From positions 1 through 5,420 of the forward strand of contig JBBIJX010000077.1 in the NCBI GenBank assembly GCA_037445775.1: a stretch of DNA of 5,420 nucleotides, written 5' to 3'. This document shows, one piece after another, positions 1 through 5,140 of the stretch. Under the pieces are notes generated by a model. That model did not search any database. It was not told the DNA's origin and saw nothing but the letters and a program-made list of their open reading frames with translations. The first letter of the stretch is position 1, and every line of letters starts with the position of its first letter. The translations under genes were made by a program, and so were the position numbers. Origin of the DNA: JBBUX01 sp037445775 (GTDB taxonomy: Bacteria; Actinomycetota; Coriobacteriia; Anaerosomatales; PHET01).

Positions 1-570
1 CCCGTGCGTGAAGCGGTCGAGTTCGGCGTGACCGCGGAAGGTGTCGTCATCACGCAGCGGATGCAAGGTGAGAAGCCGAATCCGGCGCTGATGCTGAGCT
101 CCCAAGTCGACGGGTGTGCGTGGGTGGATGCGTATGCGGCGGCACCGGGCCGGGTGCTGGTGCTTGTGGCCGCCGCCGGCGAGCCGGAGAATCCGCTGGA
201 CCCCGAGACCATCGACGCCCTGCGTCAGACCGCGCGCGTCATCGCCGCACGCTCCGACCCCGGCGCGGCCGCTTCGGCGCTCGCCGGGAGGCTGCGCGAA
301 CTCGCGCCGGCCAACTCCTCAGTCGACGGGTGGGCGGGGATCTGGACTCCTGGTAACGGCGCGCTCGAGCACGTCGCGTTCGGCACCGCGCACGCACGCC
401 TGATCCTCGCGGACGGTCGCCAGCTGTCCGTCGACGAGGCGCCACCGGCCGGCGCCACACGAAGCACGCCGGGCCCCACGACGTGGTTGCCCTTGGGCGG
501 CGACGTCCTGCACGCGTGGGTGCCGGGGCGGGCTGACATGCGCGTCGAGTGGGTGGCGGCAAGGGGCTGA
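1..570 (+). CDS. Unrecognised protein, 3' part (5' end outside window)
   Basis: The frame is open from the first base to a TGA at 568-570, giving about 189 residues. A GTG at 4-6 could be a start, but no ribosome binding site can be seen and the frame runs off the edge, so it is probably the C-terminal part of a longer protein. The protein is soluble-looking and rich in Ala, Pro and Gly, with no membrane segment. Its middle has a hydrophobic strand (RVLVLVAAAG) followed by a helix-rich stretch. Next comes a segment of the type 'WAGIWTPGNGALEHVAFGTAHARL', then 'TWLPLGGDVLHAW' near the end. This strand-helix-strand pattern is faintly like the core of a PP2C/SpoIIE-type phosphatase, but I see no convincing metal-binding Asp pattern. 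I do not assign that function. The gene converges on the minus-strand purB/glycosyltransferase pair, and the 28 bases between its stop and the purB-like remnant hold only a weak GC-rich inverted repeat. Confidence 0.6.
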   Translation, partial: PVREAVEFGVTAEGVVITQRMQGEKPNPALMLSSQVDGCAWVDAYAAAPGRVLVLVAAAGEPENPLDPETIDALRQTARVIAARSDPGAAASALAGRLRELAPANSSVDGWAGIWTPGNGALEHVAFGTAHARLILADGRQLSVDEAPPAGATRSTPGPTTWLPLGGDVLHAWVPGRADMRVEWVAARG

Positions 571-598
571 GGCGCGAGCGCGCTGGGCGGGATGCGAC

Positions 599-639
599 TC
601 AGAACTCCACTCTCTTGACCCGCTCGAACAGCACTCCCG
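599..639 (-). pseudogene. Diverged duplicate of the purB 3' end
   Basis: Read on the minus strand, this stretch encodes GVLFERVKRVEF followed by TGA. The true end of purB (1728-1768) encodes GVVFERLKGCEF followed by TAG. By hand alignment, 601-639 matches 1730-1768 at 30 of 39 bases without gaps. In protein, 8 of 12 residues are identical and two more are Leu/Val swaps, so the copy looks like diverged coding sequence rather than chance. It has no start and no body: only the tail of the gene is present, directly downstream of the glycosyltransferase stop. The simplest reading is a displaced purB terminus left when the glycosyltransferase segment entered between purB and its old downstream neighbour. 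Chance similarity is the alternative, since the match is short. Confidence 0.5.
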
Positions 640-640
640 C

Positions 641-659
641 AGTCGGCGGCTGGCCGACT
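641..659 (-). terminator. Perfect hairpin overlapping the glycosyltransferase stop
   Basis: AGTCGGC (641-647) and GCCGACT (653-659) form a perfect 7-bp inverted repeat around a 5-base loop. The glycosyltransferase stop codon (658-660) lies in the base of the stem. No T-tract follows on either strand, so as a rho-independent terminator it is incomplete. It could protect the 3' end of the transcript. It lies exactly between the end of the glycosyltransferase gene and the purB-tail remnant, so it could also be a junction feature of the inserted segment. Confidence 0.35.
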
Positions 660-1674
660 AGCCGATGCGCTGGATCTCAGCCGAGATGCGCCGCCACAGC
701 TCGTCCCCACGGCGACGGAACCGCCAGACGACGACCGGCCCCATCCGGCGCGTGTAGTCGACACGCTCGTGAACGTAATGACGCAGCGCGGCGATCTCCT
801 GCGGTTCGAGTTCGCGGAGCTTCTGCTCGATCGTCTCGGGAGCCGCCGCGTCAGCGATTCCTCGCAGCCTGGCGGCCACGCTGTCCGGCAGCGACGCGAG
901 CCGGTCCCCGAAGTCCCGCAACCGTTCGCGCGCCGCGTCGAGCGCCAGCGCGGACTGGGTACGCTCGGTGATGTCGAATGCCGCAAACTCGTACTCGAAG
1001 GGAATCTCGCGGACGGGCACCCCCGCGAGCACGTGTAGCTCGGTGTAGAGGTACTTGAAGGCGAGCCCGATGATGCCCTCCTTCTCGATGCGGCGCATCG
1101 ACGTGGGCATCGGCGGGCAGCGCAGGATGCGGAACTTGCCCAACTTCGCCGCGCGCTGGACGTACTCATGGTCCTCCGCGAGCACCACGGTCTCGTCGAA
1201 TCCTCCGATGCGCTCGTGGAGGTTCCGGCGCACGAGGATGCAAAACCCCGGAGCGTGCGGCTGCACGTACTGCATGAGCTCCAGGTAGAGGTTGGCGGCG
1301 TCGCAGGCGAACAGGTTGCCCGGGTCGCGCTCGACCGGTGCGATGCGCCCCGCCGCGACCGCGAGGCCGCGCTCCTCGAACTCCGCGACGGCGAGCTCGA
1401 TCCAGTCGGACGGAGGCTCGTTGTCGGCGTCGAAGAAGAGGATGAGGTCTGTCGTGGCGACCGTCGCGCCGGCGTTGCGGCCGACTCCGGGTAGCCCGCC
1501 GTCCACGACGACGGCACCTGCGGCCTGCGCGATGGCGCGGGTCTCGTCGGTCGAGCCGGCGTCCGCCACGACGACCGCGTCCGGCGGCTTGGCCTGCCGG
1601 GCGAGCAGCTCGAGTAGGCGTGGCAGGCGCTCGGCCTCGTTGAGCGCGGGGACGACGACGGTCAGAGTGGGCAT
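658..1674 (-). CDS. Family 2 glycosyltransferase
   Basis: The 338-residue product is a GT-A fold family 2 glycosyltransferase that probably moves a sugar from a nucleotide-sugar donor onto a cell-surface glycan or lipid carrier. The acceptor cannot be told. The N-terminus has the classic donor-binding strand and turn (TVVVPALNEAERLPRLL, 4-20). It is followed by the ADAGSTDET segment (37-45), the metal-binding DAD in FFDADNEPP (82-84), and the acidic catalytic-region motif AEDHE (166-170). The C-terminal third is charged and helical and has no clear membrane span, so the enzyme is likely cytosolic or peripheral. The start is the ATG at 1674, because a good ribosome binding site precedes it and the family fold begins there; the frame extends 22 codons further upstream without support. 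The gene follows purB on the same strand after a 53-base gap, so it is probably co-transcribed. No functional link to purine synthesis is known to me, and two purB 3' ends flank the gene. Confidence 0.9.
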   Translation of the reverse strand: MPTLTVVVPALNEAERLPRLLELLARQAKPPDAVVVADAGSTDETRAIAQAAGAVVVDGGLPGVGRNAGATVATTDLILFFDADNEPPSDWIELAVAEFEERGLAVAAGRIAPVERDPGNLFACDAANLYLELMQYVQPHAPGFCILVRRNLHERIGGFDETVVLAEDHEYVQRAAKLGKFRILRCPPMPTSMRRIEKEGIIGLAFKYLYTELHVLAGVPVREIPFEYEFAAFDITERTQSALALDAARERLRDFGDRLASLPDSVAARLRGIADAAAPETIEQKLRELEPQEIAALRHYVHERVDYTRRMGPVVVWRFRRRGDELWRRISAEIQRIG

Positions 1675-1680
1675 GTGGGT

Positions 1681-1687
1681 ACTTCCT
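1681..1687 (-). promoter_or_regulatory. Ribosome binding site of the glycosyltransferase
   Basis: AGGAAGT on the minus strand lies 6 bases before the ATG at 1672-1674. It fixes that start over codons further upstream, which would overlap the purB stop. Confidence 0.6.
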
Positions 1688-1727
1688 GACGGGGTGTGTA
1701 GGCCGGTGCCGGATACGTCGGGCGCGC

Positions 1728-3074
1728 CTAGAACTCGCACCCCTTGAGCCGTTCGAATACCACTCCCGTGCGCGTGAGGAACTCGCGCGGGTCGAAGCAG
1801 CGCTCGATGGTGGCGAAGTCGAGCGGGAAGTCGTGGGTGCCGCTCTCAAGGTAGTCGCGGAAGCCTGGCCCCGGCACCGCGTTCTGGATGTCGTCCCAGA
1901 CCTTCATCGCAGCGGTCTGCACGATCGCGTACGCGTCCTCGCGCGTCATGCCCGCGTCGACGAGCGCAAGCAGCACGCGGCTCGAGTAGATCAGCCCACG
2001 CGTCGACTCCAGATTCGCCTGCATGCGCTCTGGGTAGAGCACCATCCCGTCGAGGATCCACTCGAGCTTCGCGAGCAGGTAGTCGAGGGCGATCGTCGAG
2101 TCCGCGAGCACCACGCGCTCGGCGCTCGAATGCGAGATGTCGCGTTCGTGCCATAGCGCCACATTGTCGAAGCCCACCTGCGCGTTCGCCTTCACCACAC
2201 GCGCGAGACCGCAGACCCGCTCGGCGGTGATGGGATTGCGCTTGTGCGGCATCGCGGAGGAACCCTTCTGGCCGGCCGTGAACGGCTCTTCAGCTTCGAG
2301 GGTGTCGGACTTCTGCAGCGCGCGGACCTCGGTCGCGATCTCCTCGGCGGTGGCTGCGACGGTCGCGAGCACGGCGAGGAACTGCGCGTGGCGGTCGCGC
2401 GGGATGACCTGCGTTGAGAGCGGCTCGGGCATGAGCCCCAGCTTCTCGCACACGTACTCCTCGACGAACGGGTCGATGTTTGAGTAGCTTCCCACGGCGC
2501 CCGAGATCGCGCCCACGGCGACGATCTCGCGGGTACGCTCGAGGCGGTCGAGCGCGCGCTTCATCGCCCACGCCCAGCGCCCGAACTTCATGCCCAGAGT
2601 CATAGGCTCTGCGTGGATGCCATGGGTGCGGCCAACGCACAGCATGTCGCGCGTCTCGAACGCGCGGCGCTTGGCCGTCTCGCCGATGCGACGGACGTCG
2701 GCGATGAGGATGTCGATCGCTTGCGTCATCTGGTAGCAGAGCGCCGTGTCGCCCAGGTCCGAGCTGGTCATGCCGTAGTGCACCCAACGGCTGGGCTTCG
2801 GGTCACCCTCGGCGGTGCCTGCGTCGATGTGTTCGGCCATGTTCGTGAGAAACGCGATGACGTCGTGGTTCGTGACCGCCTCAAGCTCGTCGATCCGCTC
2901 GACCGAGAAGGCGGCCGCCGCGCGGATGTGCGCGGCCTCCTCGCGCGTGATGCCCGCCTCGCCCAGTTGCGCCTGCGCCTCGCACGCGAGCACCTCGATC
3001 TCGCGCCAGATAGCGAACTTGTTCTCAAGCGCCCAGATGGCGGCCATCTCGGGACGGGAGTAGCGAGGGATCAT
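1728..3074 (-). CDS. purB: Adenylosuccinate lyase
   Basis: PurB catalyses two fumarate-releasing eliminations of purine synthesis: SAICAR to AICAR, and adenylosuccinate to AMP. It works as a cytosolic homotetramer with active sites built from three subunits. The 448-residue product begins MIPRYSRPEMAAIW, a typical start for bacterial PurB. It carries the three conserved regions of the fumarase/aspartase superfamily: HYGMTSSDLGDT (99-110), GRTHGIHAEP (148-157, with the catalytic His at 151) and the signature loop GSSAMPHKRNP (271-281, with the catalytic Ser). Length is near the usual 430-450 residues and no key residue is missing. The ATG at 3074 is preceded by GGAAAGG (3081-3087) at 6 bases. 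The gene is followed on the same strand by a glycosyltransferase rather than by other pur genes. Its last 13 codons have a diverged second copy at 599-639. Confidence 0.97.
   Translation of the reverse strand: MIPRYSRPEMAAIWALENKFAIWREIEVLACEAQAQLGEAGITREEAAHIRAAAAFSVERIDELEAVTNHDVIAFLTNMAEHIDAGTAEGDPKPSRWVHYGMTSSDLGDTALCYQMTQAIDILIADVRRIGETAKRRAFETRDMLCVGRTHGIHAEPMTLGMKFGRWAWAMKRALDRLERTREIVAVGAISGAVGSYSNIDPFVEEYVCEKLGLMPEPLSTQVIPRDRHAQFLAVLATVAATAEEIATEVRALQKSDTLEAEEPFTAGQKGSSAMPHKRNPITAERVCGLARVVKANAQVGFDNVALWHERDISHSSAERVVLADSTIALDYLLAKLEWILDGMVLYPERMQANLESTRGLIYSSRVLLALVDAGMTREDAYAIVQTAAMKVWDDIQNAVPGPGFRDYLESGTHDFPLDFATIERCFDPREFLTRTGVVFERLKGCEF
1730..1768 (-). repeat. purB-end copy of the repeat flanking the glycosyltransferase
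   Basis: This 39-base segment is the 3' end of purB and is the intact partner of the remnant at 601-639 (30 of 39 identical, same orientation, 1129 bases apart). Together the two copies bracket the glycosyltransferase as imperfect direct repeats. An element that inserts at the 3' end of a gene and restores its reading frame would leave this pattern. Confidence 0.5.
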
Positions 3075-3145
3075 GAGCGGGCCTTTCCAGCGTCGTCGGA
3101 CTTGGCGAACGTCGCGACTCGTCGGTCAGCGGAGCCGTCGCGCCT

Positions 3146-3151
3146 CATTGT
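3146..3151 (-). promoter_or_regulatory. Possible purB -10 box
   Basis: TACAAT on the minus strand is a good -10 match and would start a transcript with a leader of roughly 65 bases before purB. No convincing -35 is visible at the proper spacing. A small dyad (AGCCG/CGGCT, 3152-3166) sits directly upstream of the box and could be an operator. The rest of the 136-base gap between purB and the membrane protein gene holds the purB ribosome binding site (3081-3087) and the hairpin region at 3179-3209. Confidence 0.35.
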
Positions 3152-3178
3152 AGCCGAGTCACGGCTCTGGCCGCCGCT

Positions 3179-3209
3179 CCCAAGAGAGGCCCTGACTTGG
3201 GACCCAAGG
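3179..3209 (-). terminator. Alternative CTTGGG/CCCAAG hairpins after the membrane protein gene
   Basis: CTTGGG (3196-3201) can pair either with CCCAAG at 3203-3208, making a tight hairpin just 2 bases after the membrane protein stop, or with CCCAAG at 3179-3184 across an 11-base loop. The position suits a transcription end for the satD-like operon. No T-tract follows on the minus strand, so this is a weak terminator call. Confidence 0.3.
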
Positions 3210-3210
3210 C

Positions 3211-3927
3211 TCACCACAGGTGGGCGTAGGCCGCCTTCAGCAGCAATCCGAGACCCGTCGCCATCAGGATGCTCAAGAGTGTTCCCACGAGGAAGTACTC
3301 GGCCAGCGCGCGATTCTTCCACTCCTGTGCACGCACGAGTCCTTTGGCAGCCACGAGGAACCCGATGCCTTCGACACTGCCATATGCGACCAGAATGATT
3401 GCAAGAATGCGTTCGAGGTACCCGATGAGCCAGCCGTGCTCCAAGCCCTGTTGATGGCCATCGTCATGCGAGGGCTTGGGGGGTTGTATGCCCTCGCGCT
3501 CAAGCACATCGCCAATGATTCTGCCGCTATAGAACGTCCCCACTGTGAAGACCGTGATCGTCAGGTGTACGACGGCCAGGCGGCCAGGGGCGATCTGCCC
3601 CGGCAGCAACGCATCGCGCACACTCAAGCTCTGCCCGACGACCACCCAGAGGAGCATGAGCAGCAGCGCGAGCACGCTCACGACTATCCACTCAGCAGAC
3701 CTGTCGCGCACGAACCGAAATCGCCGGCCCTGCCAGAGCGCCAGCCCGAATGCCGCGACAGTCAATGCGACCGTCCATGCACGCTCATCGGGGAGAATAG
3801 CGGCTCCCAGCAGGACCGGTATGTACCATGCGGGCCGCGGCTGCTTCGCCAGCAGCGCCGTACCACCCAGAAGTGAGTACGTGAACACTTGTGCGATCAG
3901 GAGCGCCTGTGTCTCAGCGGGCGTCAT
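3211..3927 (-). CDS. Polytopic membrane protein with DUF3307-like C-terminal region
   Basis: The 238-residue product is an inner-membrane protein with about six or seven hydrophobic segments (near 6-24, 33-46, 50-66, 81-99, 117-134, 171-195 and 211-232). A hydrophilic His/Asp/Gln-rich loop (about 140-165) precedes the C-terminal pair. The last third, with GWLIGYLER (165-173), IGFLVAAKGLVR (188-199) and AEYFLVGTLLS (209-219), matches my memory of the conserved end of DUF3307-type proteins, which often neighbour SatD-family genes. The N-terminal part is not the usual DUF3307 domain as far as I can tell. The chosen ATG at 3925-3927 overlaps the SatD-family stop by 14 bases, implying translational coupling. 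A GTG at 3940-3942 would add five residues but lacks a ribosome binding site. Biochemical function is unknown; it presumably acts with the SatD-family protein. Confidence 0.8.
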   Translation of the reverse strand: MTPAETQALLIAQVFTYSLLGGTALLAKQPRPAWYIPVLLGAAILPDERAWTVALTVAAFGLALWQGRRFRFVRDRSAEWIVVSVLALLLMLLWVVVGQSLSVRDALLPGQIAPGRLAVVHLTITVFTVGTFYSGRIIGDVLEREGIQPPKPSHDDGHQQGLEHGWLIGYLERILAIILVAYGSVEGIGFLVAAKGLVRAQEWKNRALAEYFLVGTLLSILMATGLGLLLKAAYAHLW

Positions 3928-4555
3928 TGACCATGGTCCCACTGAAGAACAGCTCGATAGCCTCGGACATCGCTCCGCGTGCTCGGGAGTAGGCGCTCCA
4001 CCCCATCCTGTCCTTGTACTGACTGACGGACTGCTTCGACTTGCCCAGCGCCGCTCCGATCTGCTTGCTGCTGCGCCCCTCGACCAGAAGCTCGTAGACG
4101 GGCCACTGCTGGGGCGTGAGCCCGGACTGGTGGTGGAGCAGCAACGACATCAGTCCCGTCAGAATCCTGTCTTGTCGCGGGCCAAGTCCAACGAACGCGA
4201 TGTCCTCCGATGCATCCAGCGCGTCGCGGGCATTGTGGAATGCCGGTCCGTCGAGAAGATGCGGGTCAGGAGCGTCGGCCGTGTACGTTCCCCCTACTCC
4301 AACAGCTTGTCTCACGCCGTGTGGCCTGCACGCAGCAGCGACTCCCAAGATGAGGTCCGGCAAGACCTGCGGGTCATCGACGACAGCGCGATACGCGTCA
4401 CCCGCGAGTATCCCCATGGGCGTACCAAGATGCCCGTGATACTTGGCGCTAAGTGTGCGCAGTGCTTCATTGAGCTGTTCTTGCAGATGGTAGCGTTGCT
4501 CCCGACCCAGCTTCCGAGAGCCCACTATGTCGCCCATGAGCACGATCGTGGCCAT
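3914..4555 (-). CDS. SatD-family protein with C-terminal helix-turn-helix
   Basis: The 213-residue product matches the SatD family, named after the Streptococcus mutans sat operon linked to acid tolerance. The N-terminal half (1-125) opens with MGDIVGSRKLGR (7-18), continues with AGDAYRAVV (51-59), and ends with the family hallmark DGPAFHNAR (102-110). Asp9 and Asp53 sit where class III nucleotidyl cyclase-like folds place their two metal-binding acids. That the protein binds or cyclises a nucleotide is inference. The C-terminal part (about 146-188: LTPQQWPVYELLVEGRSSK, then QIGAALGKSKQSVSQYK) is a clear helix-turn-helix, so the protein may bind DNA. The ATG at 4555 is chosen because GGGGAG lies 7 bases upstream; a TTG at 4585 would fall on the predicted transcription start. 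It is the first gene of a two-gene operon with the overlapping membrane protein gene and is read from the 29-bp repeat array, which its own HTH might recognise. Confidence 0.85.
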   Translation of the reverse strand: MATIVLMGDIVGSRKLGREQRYHLQEQLNEALRTLSAKYHGHLGTPMGILAGDAYRAVVDDPQVLPDLILGVAAACRPHGVRQAVGVGGTYTADAPDPHLLDGPAFHNARDALDASEDIAFVGLGPRQDRILTGLMSLLLHHQSGLTPQQWPVYELLVEGRSSKQIGAALGKSKQSVSQYKDRMGWSAYSRARGAMSEAIELFFSGTMVNDAR

Positions 4556-4562
4556 TACCCTG

Positions 4563-4568
4563 CTCCCC
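4563..4568 (-). promoter_or_regulatory. Ribosome binding site of the SatD-family gene
   Basis: GGGGAG on the minus strand, 7 bases before the ATG at 4553-4555. It decides the start against the upstream TTG at 4583-4585. Confidence 0.6.
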
Positions 4569-4590
4569 GCACTCGATTCCGCCAAGTAAA

Positions 4591-4619
4591 TGTATAGGCG
4601 TTTACTTACCAGTAGTCAA
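4591..4619 (-). promoter_or_regulatory. Main predicted promoter of the SatD-family operon
   Basis: On the minus strand, TTGACT (4614-4619) is followed after exactly 17 bases by TATACA (4591-4596). This is a housekeeping-sigma type promoter. Transcription would begin near 4584, giving a leader of about 29 bases that contains the GGGGAG ribosome binding site. The -35 is the arm of repeat unit 2 and the -10 is in the middle of unit 1, so a protein on either unit would compete with RNA polymerase. Confidence 0.65.
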
Positions 4620-4677
4620 TCTATACGCATTGACTTTCAGGGAGTCAATCGATAGGTGTTGACCATGCCAAAGTAAA
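4620..4677 (-). promoter_or_regulatory. Two upstream promoter-like rungs in the repeat array
   Basis: The 29-bp period repeats the promoter geometry. TTGACT (4643-4648) stands 17 bases from TATAGA (4620-4625), and the weaker TTTACT (4672-4677) stands 17 bases from TATCGA (4649-4654). The first is as good a match as the main promoter; the second is marginal. They may be real tandem promoters or by-products of repeat duplication. Confidence 0.45.
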
Positions 4678-4759
4678 CACCGGGGGGCTTACCGGAATCC
4701 AACCGCTCATGACAGGCACTGCCGTCTCTCAAGCTTCACCGGCACTTTCAATGCCGTGG

Positions 4760-5071
4760 TCACTGGCCTCGCCACTCCCACGTATCCGCCTTGACGCGCT
4801 CGTAGTTCGCGTCGAGCTCGGGACCCATGAGCACGAGCGTAGCGATCCGGCGCGCCATCTCTGTAACGTACCGAGCCTCATCGACCTTGAGGTCGCGCCC
4901 CAACAGAGCGCGCTCGCGGTAGCTGAGCCACTTCTTGATGACCTGGTAGCCGCCGATGGTGTAGCGCCACACCGCCGAAGGAACGCAGCGCCACACCGCC
5001 GAAGGAACGCAGCGCCAATACGCCACCTCGTTGAGGTAGACGTCGAAGCCGGGCAGAATAGCAGGAGGACC
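4760..5071 (-). pseudogene. C-terminal remnant of a type ISP-like restriction-modification enzyme
   Basis: The minus-strand frame is open from 5071 to a TGA at 4760-4762 (103 codons) and is closed upstream by a TAG at 5072-5074. It contains DVYLNEVAYWR, then IGGYQVIKKWLSYRE, then ALLGRDL and ARRIATLVLMGPELDANY. This is the conserved C-terminal end I recognise from large type ISP-like restriction-modification and N-6 adenine methylase/helicase proteins, where this region is linked to target recognition. Family similarity begins about 5044 and nothing of the methylase or helicase domains is present, so more than 90 percent of the gene is missing. The only internal start candidate (GTG at 5024-5026) has no ribosome binding site and would begin inside the conserved block. 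A tandem 24-base duplication disturbs the segment before IGGYQ. I take it as a dead remnant of a defence gene. Confidence 0.7.
4963..5017. repeat. 24-bp tandem duplication in the restriction remnant
   Basis: Two identical 24-base copies (4963-4986 and 4987-5010) are followed by the first 7 bases of a third. In the minus-strand protein they give RCVPSAVW twice in a row, immediately before RYTIGG. The copies are perfect and in frame, which points to a recent slippage or duplication event after the gene lost function, or to a small variable tract. Confidence 0.9.
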
Positions 5072-5127
5072 CTACCGGTCTGCGCCCGGGAGTGCCGTTC
5101 GCAGACCCACGCTGGCACGCGCCCCGC

Positions 5128-5133
5128 TACACT
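5128..5133 (+). promoter_or_regulatory. -10 box for a leaderless DUF454 transcript
   Basis: TACACT ends 7 bases before the ATG at 5141-5143, so transcription would start at or next to the start codon. No ribosome binding site precedes the ATG, which fits leaderless translation, common in high-GC Gram-positives. No good -35 is visible. Confidence 0.45.
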
Positions 5134-5140
5134 CGGCGGT

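Larger units (their letters stand above)
4585..4700. repeat. Four-unit 29-bp array of dyad operator-like repeats
   Basis: Units begin at 4585, 4614, 4643 and 4672, an exact 29-base period. Each has a 22-base core made of a left arm AGT[A/C]AA[T/C], an 8-base middle (TATA-containing in units 1 and 2, GATAGG in 3, GC-rich in 4) and a right arm complementary to the left. Core identity is 17 of 22 between units 1 and 2 and between units 2 and 3. Arm position 4 and its partner 19 covary: A-T, C-G, C-G, A-T in the four units. The dyad is therefore preserved although the sequence changes. Unit 4 is the most degenerate. The array is markedly more AT-rich than its surroundings. It lies just upstream of the SatD-family operon and overlaps its predicted promoters, so a cooperative repressor or activator binding array is the likely role. 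Positions 4701-4759, between the array and the restriction remnant, show only a weak CGGCA/TGCCG stem (4740-4756). Confidence 0.8.

Noticed and set aside
225..1517. Long minus-strand reading frame of 430 codons
   Set aside because: It is Ser/Arg-rich, typical of an out-of-frame reading of GC-rich DNA, overlaps both the plus-strand gene and the glycosyltransferase, and shows no family motif.
599..1768. Insertion sequence or transposon carrying the glycosyltransferase
   Set aside because: No transposase or integrase and no terminal inverted repeats are visible. Only the direct purB-end repeats support an insertion, so it is reported as a finding and not as a mobile element.
2613..3398. Plus-strand reading frame opposite the 5' half of purB
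   Set aside because: Antisense shadow of purB; composition is Arg/Ala/Val-rich with no motif and no ribosome binding site.
3928..3942. GTG at 3940-3942 as the start of the membrane protein
   Set aside because: No ribosome binding site precedes it. The ATG at 3925-3927 gives the usual short coupling overlap, though neither choice is decisive.
4556..4585. TTG at 4583-4585 as the start of the SatD-family gene
   Set aside because: It coincides with the predicted transcription start and lacks a ribosome binding site, while the ATG at 4553-4555 has GGGGAG at 7 bases and begins the conserved fold.
3545..4597. Plus-strand reading frame of 350 codons opposite the SatD-family and membrane protein genes
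   Set aside because: It lies antisense to two genes with clear family motifs and hydrophobic patterning, has no recognisable domain, and spans their junction.
4585..4700. CRISPR array of short repeats
   Set aside because: The 29-bp period leaves no unique spacers of normal length, the units are only about 77 percent identical in their cores, and there are no cas genes. Dyads with promoter boxes explain it better.
4729..5118. Minus-strand 129-codon frame over the restriction remnant
   Set aside because: Low-complexity Ser/Arg-rich frame. The neighbouring frame holds the recognisable IGGYQVIKKWLSYRE block, so this one is a shadow.
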